Shown here: positions 8,297-20,168 of the stretch, piece after piece
How the letters are laid out: every line of letters starts with the position of its first letter
Position numbering within the stretch: position 1 is the stretch's first letter
Source of the DNA: Novacetimonas hansenii JCM 7643
GTDB lineage: Bacteria; Pseudomonadota; Alphaproteobacteria; Acetobacterales; Acetobacteraceae
DNA: 34,410 nucleotides
NCBI RefSeq assembly: GCF_000964405.1
Contig: NZ_BANE01000085.1
Location: 1 to 34,410, forward strand
Direction of reading: 5' to 3'
The notes under the pieces: model-generated
Seen by the model: only the letters and a program-made list of their open reading frames with translations
The model's database searches: none
Told to the model about the DNA's origin: nothing
Made by a program: the position numbers and the translations under genes

Positions 8297-8343
8297 CATC
8301 TTCACCTGTCTGAATGCACGCATTCAAACAGGATCTGCCCTAG
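8297..8343. repeat. Second repeat family, copy 1 (ATCTTCACC-hairpin-GGATCTGC)
   Basis: ATCTTCACC is followed by the hairpin CCTGT-c-TGAATG / CATTCA-a-ACAGG (8305-8332, loop CACG) and then ATCTGCCCTAGAG. A partner with the same flanks but a different stem sequence is at 29501-29553. It lies in the 354-base gap between the antiporter start and the end of thiE. Apart from this repeat and the hairpin at 8239-8277, I see nothing else recognisable in that gap. Confidence 0.5.
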
Positions 8344-8425
8344 AGTGGCATGTCTTTCATGAAAATTTCGCCTACACCTTGGATTGTATTTATGCCACAT
8401 CCTCGTTGCATATAATACACAGAAA

Positions 8426-9058
8426 TTAGACCGTCCCGTCATCCCCCTGTTGCGATACCTGCGTCGCATGCAGCCACGCACGGACCTGCGCCGCGGGATC
8501 GGGCATGCGAATGAAATCCGACACGGCGGAAACGCAATCCGCGCCCGCCGCGATACAGGACGGTGCGCGTGCAAGTGTAATCCCGCCAATGGCCACCAAA
8601 GGCAGGTCCCCCACCAAACGTTTCCATTCACGCAGGCGGTCCACCCCCTGTGGCCCCCATGGCATTTTCTTCAGTTTTGTCGGCCATACCGGCCCCAGCG
8701 CAACATAATCGGGTCGCACGTCAAGCGCGCGCTGCAGTTCATCATGGCTGTGGGTGCTGACCCCAAGGCGCAGTCCGGCACGGCGGATCGCGGGCAGGTC
8801 GGCCTCATCCAGGTCTTCCTGACCCAGATGGATGAAGTCGATTCCCTCCTCGATCGCAAGACGCCAGTAATCATTGAGGACAAGGCACACACCATGCAGG
8901 TGCGCCAGTGCGACACCCCGGCGTATTTCCAGGCGCAGCGCATCTTCGGCCATGTCCTTGAGGCGCAATTGTATCAGTTTTGCACCAGCCTGCCCCAACG
9001 TCGCGATCCAGTCGGCACGATCAACAACAGGATAAATGCGCGATGGAAGTGCCCTCAT
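8426..9058 (-). CDS. thiE: Thiamine phosphate synthase
   Basis: Joins the pyrimidine (HMP-PP) and thiazole phosphate moieties to make thiamine phosphate, in the cytoplasm. The 210-residue protein is a TIM barrel with the family blocks in order: LIQLRLKD near residue 30, VLNDYWRLA near 60, FIHLGQEDL near 74, [10 protein letters not shown] near 98, [10 protein letters not shown] (phosphate/substrate loop) near 116, PLVAIGGI near 150 and [11 protein letters not shown] near 170. It is the last gene of the glmU-glmS-thiO-thiS-thiG-thiE run. Its start overlaps the thiG stop by four bases, so translation is probably coupled. The closing residues [11 protein letters not shown] look like a short variable tail. 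Confidence 0.95.
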   Translation of the reverse strand: MRALPSRIYPVVDRADWIATLGQAGAKLIQLRLKDMAEDALRLEIRRGVALAHLHGVCLVLNDYWRLAIEEGIDFIHLGQEDLDEADLPAIRRAGLRLGVSTHSHDELQRALDVRPDYVALGPVWPTKLKKMPWGPQGVDRLREWKRLVGDLPLVAIGGITLARAPSCIAAGADCVSAVSDFIRMPDPAAQVRAWLHATQVSQQGDDGTV

Positions 9059-9828
9059 GCCAGTACCGCCTGCCCGATCGTGGGCGTGGATGGCGCCGCC
9101 ATGTCGCGCGCCTCCATCGGGTCGGCAACATATGCCATGCGCCCGGCCTCCACCGCCATGGCGAACGCGCGCGCCATTTCCACCGGATTGCCTGCCTTTG
9201 CCACCGCCGTATTGATCAGCACCGCATCATAACCAAGCTCCATCGCCTGCGCCGCATGCGACGGCACCCCGATCCCGGCATCGACCACCAATGGAACACC
9301 GGGAAAATGCGCCCGCAGCGCACGCAGACCGAACAGGTTATTCAATCCCTTGCCCGACCCGATCGGCGCGCCCCATGGCATCAGCACCTCGCACCCGGCG
9401 CGCAGCAGCCGTTCCGCACCGACCAGATCCTCTGTCATATAGGGGAAAACCTTGAACCCATCCTCGGTCAGGAGGCGCGCGGCCTCCACCAGAGCGAACA
9501 TGTCGGGCTGGAGCGTATCGGACTCCCCGATCACCTCCAGCTTGATCCAGTCGGTGCCAAAGACCTCGCGCGCCATCTGTGCCGTGGTCACGGCCTCACG
9601 CACGCTGTGGCATCCTGCGGTATTGGGCAGGACCGGCACGCCAAGATCACGAATCAGGTTCCAAAATGCCTGTCCCGCCCTCTGTCCCGCCGATTCACGG
9701 CGCAGGGATACGGTCACGACACCTGCCTGCGCATGCCGCACCGCATCGGCCAGGATTTCGGGCGAGGGATATTGCGCCGTCCCCAACATCAGGCGTGAGG
9801 ACAGTTCCGTTCCATAAAACAGGGTCAT
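9055..9828 (-). CDS. thiG: Thiazole synthase
   Basis: Forms the thiazole ring of thiamine from deoxyxylulose phosphate, dehydroglycine or glycine imine, and sulfur delivered by ThiS-thiocarboxylate. The 257-residue protein has the expected length. The Schiff-base lysine is in WIKLEVIGE at residue 96. The phosphate-binding ends of the barrel are seen as [13 protein letters not shown] and [33 protein letters not shown]. thiS lies 9 bases upstream and thiE overlaps downstream, so the sulfur carrier, the ring-forming enzyme and the coupling enzyme are made from one message. thiO upstream supplies the glycine imine, so this is the oxidase (ThiO) route and not the ThiH radical route. Confidence 0.97.
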   Translation of the reverse strand: MTLFYGTELSSRLMLGTAQYPSPEILADAVRHAQAGVVTVSLRRESAGQRAGQAFWNLIRDLGVPVLPNTAGCHSVREAVTTAQMAREVFGTDWIKLEVIGESDTLQPDMFALVEAARLLTEDGFKVFPYMTEDLVGAERLLRAGCEVLMPWGAPIGSGKGLNNLFGLRALRAHFPGVPLVVDAGIGVPSHAAQAMELGYDAVLINTAVAKAGNPVEMARAFAMAVEAGRMAYVADPMEARDMAAPSTPTIGQAVLA

Positions 9829-9837
9829 GTCGTGTGC

Positions 9838-10035
9838 CTATCCCCCCTGCATCGGGGCCAGGATTTCCACCCGGCACCCTTCGTGAAGCGCATGTGCGCC
9901 ACGCCGGGCCGCCGCGACGAAATCACCATCGACGGCAGTGGCAACACAGGCGTCGCCATAGCCGAGTTCATGCAGCAGGGCGTCGAGCGTCCGCACGCCA
10001 ACGTCATGAACTTCCTCATTTACAAGGATCTTCAT
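9838..10035 (-). CDS. thiS: Sulfur carrier protein ThiS
   Basis: A 65-residue ubiquitin-like protein that carries the sulfur for the thiazole ring as a C-terminal thiocarboxylate. It ends in the obligatory Gly-Gly (APMQGG). Its N-terminal MKILVNEE strand and DALLHELGY helix fit the fold. Two in-frame ATGs lie two codons apart. The ribosome binding site GAGGAG sits one base from the upstream ATG (10041) and seven bases from the ATG at 10035, so 10035 is preferred. The activating adenylyltransferase ThiF is not in this window. Confidence 0.93.
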   Translation of the reverse strand: MKILVNEEVHDVGVRTLDALLHELGYGDACVATAVDGDFVAAARRGAHALHEGCRVEILAPMQGG

Positions 10036-10059
10036 CCGCATTCTCCTCGTAGTGCGTGG

Positions 10060-11067
10060 TCAGGGGCCAAATACGATGTCCGCCGCCTCGCGCGCTCTGA
10101 CCGGGGACAGTAAGAAGCCGTGGCGGTACATGCCATTCACATAAATTCGCTTACCATCACGCCGGACGGCAGGCATGTTGTCAGGATATGACGGGCGAAG
10201 GCCGGTTCCGGTTTCCAGTATTTCCGCCTCGCCAAAGGCCGGATGCAGGGCATAGGCCGCCCCCAGAAGTTCCACCATCGACCGTAATGTCATGCCACCG
10301 GCATTTTCACTCTCGATCATCGTTGCCCCCACCATGAACACATGTTCGGCACGCGGGACGATGTAAACCGGAATGCGCGGATGCAGCATGCGCACCGGCC
10401 GCGACAGCGTGATATCGCGACAGCGCAGCAGCAGCATCTCGCCCCGCACACCGCGCATGTCGGGCATCACATCGCGCGCGGCAATGCCGGTGCAATCCAC
10501 GATCCAGTCATACGCACCCGCATCATAGGACATCGGTGCATTGCACACGATCCGGCCACCAAGGGACTCCACCCTGCGGCCCAGCGCCAGCAGCGCATCA
10601 CGCGGGTTGACGTGACCTTCATGTTCAAAAAACAGGGCGCGGGAAAAACGATCCGCAAGTTCGGGCTCCAGTTGCGCGATTTCCGCCTCCCCGATCGTGC
10701 GGAAATGGGACGTGCGCCGCCCGAAACGCGCAATTTCCCCCACATCGCGCGCAGGGGCGAGGACCAGCGTGCCATTACGCACCACCTGGGGCACATGCGC
10801 ATCCCACCAGTCCAGCGAGGATAACGACTGCTCCGTTACCTCTGGTGTGGCGGACTCCGCCTCGCACCATGGGGCAAGCATCCCGCCCGCCTTCCATGAC
10901 GCGCCGGAACCAATGCGTGGTCCGCGCTCATGCACCACCACGCGCGCGCCACGTTCAGCCAGGGTCACGGCGGCCGTCATGCCCGACACACCCGCGCCCA
11001 GCACCAGAACGGACGGCCCATGGGCTGATGGGGGGGATGGAGCAGGCATGTGCGACGATGGTGACAT
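10060..11067 (-). CDS. thiO: Glycine oxidase ThiO (FAD-dependent)
   Basis: A D-amino-acid-oxidase-fold flavoenzyme that oxidises glycine to the imine used by ThiG. The 335-residue protein opens, after a 20-residue tail, with the dinucleotide-binding motif VLVLGAGVSGMTAAVTLAERGARVVVHER. It continues with GASWKAGGMLAPWCEAE, the FAD/substrate segment of this family, and closes with GLRPSYPDNMPAVR and YVNGMYRHGFLLSP. The start at 11067 has AAGGAT seven bases upstream. It follows glmS by 36 bases, too little for a TPP riboswitch, and is followed by thiS. ThiO and other D-amino-acid oxidases are similar; the thi neighbours decide the call. Confidence 0.92.
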   Translation of the reverse strand: MSPSSHMPAPSPPSAHGPSVLVLGAGVSGMTAAVTLAERGARVVVHERGPRIGSGASWKAGGMLAPWCEAESATPEVTEQSLSSLDWWDAHVPQVVRNGTLVLAPARDVGEIARFGRRTSHFRTIGEAEIAQLEPELADRFSRALFFEHEGHVNPRDALLALGRRVESLGGRIVCNAPMSYDAGAYDWIVDCTGIAARDVMPDMRGVRGEMLLLRCRDITLSRPVRMLHPRIPVYIVPRAEHVFMVGATMIESENAGGMTLRSMVELLGAAYALHPAFGEAEILETGTGLRPSYPDNMPAVRRDGKRIYVNGMYRHGFLLSPVRAREAADIVFGP

Positions 11068-11103
11068 CGGCTAAATCCTTGATCTGTCGTGGTGGTGCGA
11101 ACG

Positions 11104-12927
11104 CTATTCCACCGTGACCGATTTGGCGAGGTTGCGGGGCTGGTCCACGTCCGTCCCCTTCAGCAGCGCCACTTCATAGGCAAGCATCTGCACCGGGATG
11201 GTCTGTACGATGGGGGCGGTGAACTCGTCCACGGTGGGGACTTCCACCACCACCTCGGCCAGGTCACGCAGGCGGGGGGCGCCCTGCGTATCGGTAAAGA
11301 CCAGCAGTCGCCCGCCACGCGCCCGGGCTTCCTGCAGGTTCGACAGCGTCTTGTCGAACAGGCGGCCAGACGGCACGGTCGCGACCACCGGTACCGTGCG
11401 GTCGATCAGGGAAATGGGGCCATGCTTCATCTCGCCCGCGGCATAGGCTTCCGCATGGATATAGGTGATCTCCTTAAGCTTTAGCGCCCCTTCGAGTGCG
11501 ACCGGAAAGGAAGATCCCCGCCCCAGATACAAAACATCACGCGCCTCCGCGACGATCGCGGCCATGCGGCGGATGGCATCGCGCTGTGCGAATACCTCGT
11601 TCGCCCGACTTGGCAGGTCAAGCAGGGCCATGACCATCCGCTCCTCCGCCGCCGCGTCCAGATGCCCGCGCGCCCGACCCAGTGCAACCGTCAGGCAGGC
11701 AAGGACCGAAAGCTGCGCCGTGAATGCCTTGGTGCTCGCGACCGAGATTTCAGGCCCTGCCACCGTACCCAGCACCGCGTCACTTTCGCGCGCCATGGTG
11801 CTCTGCTCCACATTGAGGACAGAGACGATATGCTGTTGCGCCGCCCGCATCCCGCGCAGGGCGGCAAGCGTGTCGGCCGTCTCCCCCGATTGGGAAATCA
11901 GCAGCCCCAGCCCGCCGGGCACCAACGGCGGGTCGCGATAACGCATCTCGCTTGCGACATCGATATCGACCGGCAAGCGCGCGTACTGCTCCAGCCAGTA
12001 ACGCCCGATCATCGCGGCATAAAAGGCGGAACCACACGCCGTCATCACCGCACGCGGGACGGCGGCAAGGTCAAAGGGCAGGTCCGGCATCACGACACGC
12101 CGCGTCGCCGGATCAATCAGGCGTTGCAGAGTCTGCCCGATCACGACGGGATGTTCGTGCAGTTCCTTTTCCATATAGTGGCGATACCCGTCCTTGCCCA
12201 CCGATCCCGCGATCAGCGCGGTGGTTCGGATGGGACGCGTGACGGCCCTGCCCTCCATGTCAAAAAACTCTGCCCCGCCGGGCGTTACGATGGTCCAGTC
12301 CCCGTCATCGAGATAGGCAATCCGACGCGTCAGCGGCGCAAGCGCCAGGCTGTCGGAACCAAGGAACATTTCGTCCTCGCCAAATCCCACCACCAACGGC
12401 GCGCCATGGCGGGCGCCGATGACCATGCCGTCATGCCCGGCAAAGATCATCGCCAGCGCATACGCCCCTTCCAACCGCTTCAGCGTTTCATGCGCGGCAT
12501 CACGCGGGGAAAGGCCACGACGCAGGTGATAGTCAATCATCTGCGCGATCGTCTCGCTATCGGTCTCGGTGGAGAAAACCTGACCCGCGGCCTCAAGTTC
12601 GCGGCGCAATTCCTCAAAATTCTCGATGATGCCATTATGGACGACCGACACGCGTTCGGTGCCATGCGGGTGGGCGTTGTTTTCGGTCGGCGCCCCATGT
12701 GTGGCCCAGCGCGTATGCCCGATTCCCGTCACCCCCGGCAGGGGCACACGCGCCAGCACAGTGGCGAGGTGGTCAAGTTTCCCCGCCGCGCGACGGCGGT
12801 CCACCTGCCCGTTTTCCAGCGTCGCGATACCCGCCGAATCGTATCCGCGATATTCAAGGCGGCGCAGCGCATCGAAAATGACCGGGGTGGCCGGGTTCCT
12901 GCCAACGACACCGACAATGCCACACAT
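11104..12927 (-). CDS. glmS: Glutamine-fructose-6-phosphate aminotransferase (isomerizing)
   Basis: Makes glucosamine-6-phosphate from fructose-6-phosphate and glutamine, the entry to peptidoglycan and lipopolysaccharide amino sugars. The 607 residues match the family length. The glutaminase nucleophile is Cys2 in MCGIVGVVGR. The glutamine-site block HTRWATHGAPTENNAHPH is near residue 75. Two SIS domains fill the C-terminal part, with MTACGSAFYAA, LISQSGETADTLAAL and STKAFTAQL. The protein ends in the near-universal DQPRNLAKSVTVE. Its ATG shares one base with the glmU stop (TGATG), a coupled start. No glmS ribozyme is expected in this group and none was seen. Confidence 0.97.
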   Translation of the reverse strand: MCGIVGVVGRNPATPVIFDALRRLEYRGYDSAGIATLENGQVDRRRAAGKLDHLATVLARVPLPGVTGIGHTRWATHGAPTENNAHPHGTERVSVVHNGIIENFEELRRELEAAGQVFSTETDSETIAQMIDYHLRRGLSPRDAAHETLKRLEGAYALAMIFAGHDGMVIGARHGAPLVVGFGEDEMFLGSDSLALAPLTRRIAYLDDGDWTIVTPGGAEFFDMEGRAVTRPIRTTALIAGSVGKDGYRHYMEKELHEHPVVIGQTLQRLIDPATRRVVMPDLPFDLAAVPRAVMTACGSAFYAAMIGRYWLEQYARLPVDIDVASEMRYRDPPLVPGGLGLLISQSGETADTLAALRGMRAAQQHIVSVLNVEQSTMARESDAVLGTVAGPEISVASTKAFTAQLSVLACLTVALGRARGHLDAAAEERMVMALLDLPSRANEVFAQRDAIRRMAAIVAEARDVLYLGRGSSFPVALEGALKLKEITYIHAEAYAAGEMKHGPISLIDRTVPVVATVPSGRLFDKTLSNLQEARARGGRLLVFTDTQGAPRLRDLAEVVVEVPTVDEFTAPIVQTIPVQMLAYEVALLKGTDVDQPRNLAKSVTVE

Positions 12928-14291
12928 CAGCCACGCTCCTTCGCTGCCTTGAGCCGGTCGCGGAAGGTCCTTGCGTATCCGGCCCTGTTTTCCTGCTTTA
13001 CCCGCCCGAACGCCATGGCGTCATCCGGCACATCATCCGTAATCACGCTGCCCGCCGCCGTGAGCGTCCCCGCACCCAGTGTCACCGGCGCGACAAGGAT
13101 CGAATCCGACCCGACAAAACTGCCTTCCCCAATGATGGTCGTATGTTTGAACACGCCATCGTAATTGCACGTGATGGTGCCTGCGCCGATATTGCTGCGC
13201 GCGCCAACCTGCGCATTGCCAAGGTAGGTCAGGTGATTGGCCTTCGCCCCCTCACCCAGCGTCGTGGCCTTGAGTTCGACAAAGTTGCCGACATGCGCAT
13301 GCGCACCCACGTCGCTGCCGGGACGCAGGCGGGCATAGGGCCCGATCAGCGCACCGTGCCTGACAACACATCCCTCCAGGTGAGAGAACGACCGCACCTC
13401 CACATCACGTTCCACCGTGACACCGGGGCCGAACACGACATGGGGATGGATGACCACGTCCGGCGCCAGCACGGTATCGGCGCACAGGAACACCGTATCG
13501 GGGGCAACCAGGGTCACGCCCTTTTCCATGGCGGCGTGGCGCAGGCGCTGCTGCACGCTGGCTTCCGCCACCGCGAGTTCGGCGCGCGAATTGATGCCAC
13601 GCAGTTCATCTTCCGCCGCCACGACGGCGCGCACACCCACCCCATCGGCCACGGCCTGCGTCACCACGTCGCCGAGGTAGTATTCGCCCTGCGCATTGTC
13701 ATTGCGCACGGCGTCCAGCCACCGGCGGAAATCGTGCGCATCGGCACACAGCACACCCGCATTGCACAGGTCGATCGCACGTTCGTCCGGCGTGGCATCG
13801 GCCCATTCGACAATCCGCACCACTTCGTCGCCCTGTGTCACGACACGGCCATAACGTCCCGGATTGGCAGGCCGCATCGCCAGCAGCGCCAGCCCCACAC
13901 CGGGAAGCCTGCGGCACGCCAGCAGATCGCGCATGGTCTGCGCGGTAATCAGCGGATTGTCCCCATACAGGACGGCGACATCACCCGTGCCAAAATATGC
14001 CTGCGCCTGAAGGGCCGCATGCGCGGTGCCAAGACGGTCGGCCTGCACCACCGCGACATGCGGCGCGGCAAGGGCCGCGACCTCCTCCATCCCCGGACCG
14101 ATCACCACGACAATGCGGTCAAACACCTGTTCAGCATTATCAAGCAGGTGGCGCAGCATCGGCCGTCCCGCCAGAGGATGCATGACCTTGGGATGTTCCG
14201 AACGCATGCGCGTGCCCCGCCCTGCGGCAAGGATGACCGCCGTGGCAGGACGGGATGGGGAAGACGAGGGGGAGGAGGGAATGGTGCTCAT
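12927..14291 (-). CDS. glmU: Bifunctional UDP-GlcNAc pyrophosphorylase / GlcN-1-P acetyltransferase
   Basis: Carries out the last two steps to UDP-N-acetylglucosamine. The N-terminal uridylyltransferase domain opens with AVILAAGRGTRMRSEHPKVM and includes LYGDNPLI. The C-terminal left-handed beta-helix acetyltransferase has hexapeptide repeats, the KANHLTYLGNA segment, GAGTITCNYDGVFKHTTIIG and the tail FGRVKQENRAGYARTFRDR. Starting at 14291 gives 454 residues, close to the usual length. An upstream ATG at 14357 would lie before the likely -35 box and add 22 poor residues. Pairing with glmS gives most of the cytoplasmic amino-sugar route in one message (GlmM is elsewhere). It is the first gene of the operon that continues into thiOSGE. 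Confidence 0.96.
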   Translation of the reverse strand: MSTIPSSPSSSPSRPATAVILAAGRGTRMRSEHPKVMHPLAGRPMLRHLLDNAEQVFDRIVVVIGPGMEEVAALAAPHVAVVQADRLGTAHAALQAQAYFGTGDVAVLYGDNPLITAQTMRDLLACRRLPGVGLALLAMRPANPGRYGRVVTQGDEVVRIVEWADATPDERAIDLCNAGVLCADAHDFRRWLDAVRNDNAQGEYYLGDVVTQAVADGVGVRAVVAAEDELRGINSRAELAVAEASVQQRLRHAAMEKGVTLVAPDTVFLCADTVLAPDVVIHPHVVFGPGVTVERDVEVRSFSHLEGCVVRHGALIGPYARLRPGSDVGAHAHVGNFVELKATTLGEGAKANHLTYLGNAQVGARSNIGAGTITCNYDGVFKHTTIIGEGSFVGSDSILVAPVTLGAGTLTAAGSVITDDVPDDAMAFGRVKQENRAGYARTFRDRLKAAKERG

Positions 14292-14301
14292 GACTTTTTG
14301 C

Positions 14302-14330
14302 GGGTAGCCCCCGCCCGGCAGACCTGTCAA
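14302..14330 (-). promoter_or_regulatory. Likely promoter of the glmU-glmS-thi operon
   Basis: Read on the minus strand: a perfect -35 box TTGACA (14330-14325), a 17-base spacer, and a weaker -10 box CTACCC (14307-14302). Transcription would start within a few bases of the ATG at 14291, giving a very short or absent leader; no Shine-Dalgarno sequence is visible there. The divergent gph gene starts 102 bases away. Confidence 0.5.
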
Positions 14331-14393
14331 ACCCGGAGAGGAACAAGATACCATCACTTAGATTTTCCGATTGCTACCACCGAGGAGTGCCGG

Positions 14394-15071
14394 ATGCCTG
14401 CCCTTCCCCCCCGCCTGGCGGTTTTCGACATGGACGGCACGCTGATCGACAGCCTGCCGGACCTTGCTGCCTGCGCCTGTCGCCTGCTGCGCCATTACGG
14501 CCTGCCCCCCATCACGCCCGACATTCTGCGCCCCATGATTGGCGACGGCGTCGGCGTTCTGGTGCGCCGCCTGCTGGCGCATGCGGGCGACGGTGCGCGC
14601 GATATCGACCCTGACGAGGCCGTCAGCCACTACATGGCGGACTATACCCCACATTCGACCGACCTGTCGCATCCCTTCACCGGCACCCGCGCCACTTTAT
14701 CAAGCCTCAGGGGCGCGGGATGGAAACTTGCGGTCTGCACCAACAAACCGGTGGCGGCGGCACAACATATCCTGCAGGTCATGAAACTCGCCCCCTGGTT
14801 CGATGCAGTGGGCGGTGGCGACAGTTTTGCCGTGCGCAAGCCTGACCCGCGGCACCTGCTGGACACGATCACCATGGCCGGGGGCGTGCCGCAACGCGCA
14901 ATCATGGTGGGCGACCACCGTAACGACATCGCCGCAGCGACGGGCGCACATGTTCGCGGCATTTTTGCACGATGGGGATATGGCATGCCCGAAATGGAGG
15001 CCGGGGCAACGGCGGGCGCGGATTCCATTTCCGAAATTCCGCACATTGCCCGGGACCTGATCCCCGAATAA
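14394..15071 (+). CDS. gph: HAD-superfamily phosphatase, phosphoglycolate phosphatase type
   Basis: A 225-residue haloacid-dehalogenase-fold phosphatase. Motif I is FDMDGTLIDS (nucleophile and general-acid Asp) near residues 10-19. Motif II is AVCTNKP, the motif III lysine is in VRKPDP, and motif IV is VGDHRNDIAAA. A helical cap lies between motifs I and II. This is the layout of Gph, which removes the 2-phosphoglycolate formed by oxygenase activity or DNA repair, but the substrate is inferred only from family resemblance. The start was chosen because GAGGAG (14382-14387) sits six bases before the ATG. The same open frame extends far upstream, but that part is antisense to glmU and is not coding. 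It converges with gyrB. Confidence 0.85.
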   Translation: MPALPPRLAVFDMDGTLIDSLPDLAACACRLLRHYGLPPITPDILRPMIGDGVGVLVRRLLAHAGDGARDIDPDEAVSHYMADYTPHSTDLSHPFTGTRATLSSLRGAGWKLAVCTNKPVAAAQHILQVMKLAPWFDAVGGGDSFAVRKPDPRHLLDTITMAGGVPQRAIMVGDHRNDIAAATGAHVRGIFARWGYGMPEMEAGATAGADSISEIPHIARDLIPE

Positions 15072-15108
15072 GGCCATCACGTCGCTTTCGCACCGTGAAT
15101 TCATGAAA

Positions 15109-15180
15109 TCTCTGGCGAAGTTTTTTTCACGAAGCTTCGGAGATGCCACCCCTCTGGCAAAAGGCGGCACCCCCAATTTT
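15109..15180 (-). repeat. Degenerate double-hairpin element between convergent gph and gyrB (E3)
   Basis: It keeps AAGTTTTTTTCACGAAGCTTCG, written here in parts: AAGTTTTTTT (15118-15127) and the palindrome CGAAGCTTCG (15130-15139). These are followed by a TGCCA/TGGCA hairpin (15144-15159) and AAAAGGCGGCACC. This is the inner half of the element at 5193-5352 without terminal repeats, with the large GC hairpin reduced. Like that copy it separates convergent genes, where a shared terminator would be useful. Confidence 0.5.
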
Positions 15181-15215
15181 CATGATTTCCCGATGCGTGA
15201 CGCGCGCCCACCCCA

Positions 15216-18907
<3,692 letters not shown>

Positions 18908-18932
18908 ACGCGCCCGGAAACCCGATGCGCGG

Positions 18933-20057
18933 TCAGACGCGCATCGGCATCAGCACATACAATGCCGAAGGACGGTCCACATCGCGCACGATGGTGGGAG
19001 CGGAACTGTCGGAAAACGCGAATTCGACGTTCTTTTCGATCTGGTCCGTAATATCGTTGAGATAACGCGCCTGAAAGCCGATTTCGATCGGGCTGGCGTC
19101 ATACACGACATGGGTATCGTCAAGTTCTTCCGTCGCAGTGCCCTGATCCTGGCTGGCGGCGGACAGGGTCAGCAGGTTCTGCGTCACCGCCAGCTTTACC
19201 GGGCGGGAACGTTCCTGGCTGATGGCGGCCACACGCGATACCGCGTCGGAAAATATCTTCTTGCCGACATGCAGGACCTTGTCATTGCCGGTGGGGATCA
19301 CACGCTCATATTCAGGGAAAGTCCCATCAATCAGCTTTGACGTCAGGATCACGTTCCCCACGGTGAACTGGATACGTGTGTCGGACAGGGCAATGCCGAT
19401 ATGCTCCGGCCCTTCCTCAAGCAGCTTGCGCAGTTCATTCACGGTCTTGCGCGGGATGATGACGCCCGGCATGCCAGCCGCCCCGTCCGGCAGGTCGGTT
19501 TCCACGCGGGCAAGGCGATGGCCATCCGTCGCCACGGCACGCAGCATCGGCCCCTGCGGGGTCTCTGCCACATGGAAATAGATGCCATTGAGGTAGTAGC
19601 GCGTCTCCTCCGTGGAGATGGCAAACCGGCTGCGGTCAATCAGCCCGCGCAGCGCCTGCGACGCAATGGTGAAATCATGCGGCAGCGCACCGGCCATCAT
19701 GGAGGGGAAATCATCCACGTCCAGCACATTCAGGCTGGTGCTGAAACGCCCCGCCCGCAGCGCAAGCGGCGCATCGCCGCCCGCCTGATCAAGTTCGACC
19801 ACCGCCCCATCGGGCAGGCGGCGCACGATATCGCACAACACGGCCGCCGGCGCGGTTACGGCACCATCACGCAGGGTTTCCGCCGAGATCCCTTCCACCA
19901 CCGCGATTTCCATGTCGGTGGCCGTCATGGTCATCAACCCGTCCGTGACGTTAATCAGGACGTTGGCAAGAATGGGGATGGTGTTACGCTTCTCAGCCAC
20001 GCCCTGAATATGCAGCAGCGCCTTGAGCAGGGTCGCGCGATCAGCCTTCAGCTTCAT
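18933..20057 (-). CDS. dnaN: DNA polymerase III subunit beta (sliding clamp)
   Basis: The ring-shaped clamp that tethers replicative polymerase to DNA. The 374-residue product has three repeated clamp domains, opens with MKLKADRATLLKALLHIQGV and NTIPILANVLI, and ends in ALYVLMPMRV, the canonical C terminus that forms part of the partner-binding pocket. The start at 20057 is set by a strong ribosome binding site (20067-20075); an in-frame TTG at 20066 directly abuts that site and is rejected. It sits 111 bases after dnaA and 25 bases before recF. Confidence 0.97.
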   Translation of the reverse strand: MKLKADRATLLKALLHIQGVAEKRNTIPILANVLINVTDGLMTMTATDMEIAVVEGISAETLRDGAVTAPAAVLCDIVRRLPDGAVVELDQAGGDAPLALRAGRFSTSLNVLDVDDFPSMMAGALPHDFTIASQALRGLIDRSRFAISTEETRYYLNGIYFHVAETPQGPMLRAVATDGHRLARVETDLPDGAAGMPGVIIPRKTVNELRKLLEEGPEHIGIALSDTRIQFTVGNVILTSKLIDGTFPEYERVIPTGNDKVLHVGKKIFSDAVSRVAAISQERSRPVKLAVTQNLLTLSAASQDQGTATEELDDTHVVYDASPIEIGFQARYLNDITDQIEKNVEFAFSDSSAPTIVRDVDRPSALYVLMPMRV

Positions 20058-20066
20058 GTGTAACAA

Positions 20067-20075
20067 ATCCTCCTT
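20067..20075 (-). promoter_or_regulatory. Strong ribosome binding site of dnaN
   Basis: AAGGAGGAT on the minus strand, nine bases before the ATG at 20057. It fixes the dnaN start against an in-frame TTG immediately after it. Confidence 0.75.
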
Positions 20076-20168
20076 GCCCGACGGCGCGGCCCGTTACAGG
20101 ACGGCGTGATGGGGGCAATAAGTCTAGCAGCCTGACAGACATGCGAAAAGAGGGCGACAGGCGAAAAA

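Noticed and set aside
11068-11103. Possible TPP riboswitch before thiO
   Set aside because: Only 36 bases separate glmS and thiO, and no CTGAGA-type THI-box core is present.
13143-14393. Long plus-strand extension upstream of the gph start
   Set aside because: It is antisense to glmU; the ribosome binding site at 14382-14387 and the HAD motif I place the real start at 14394, so there is no fusion protein.
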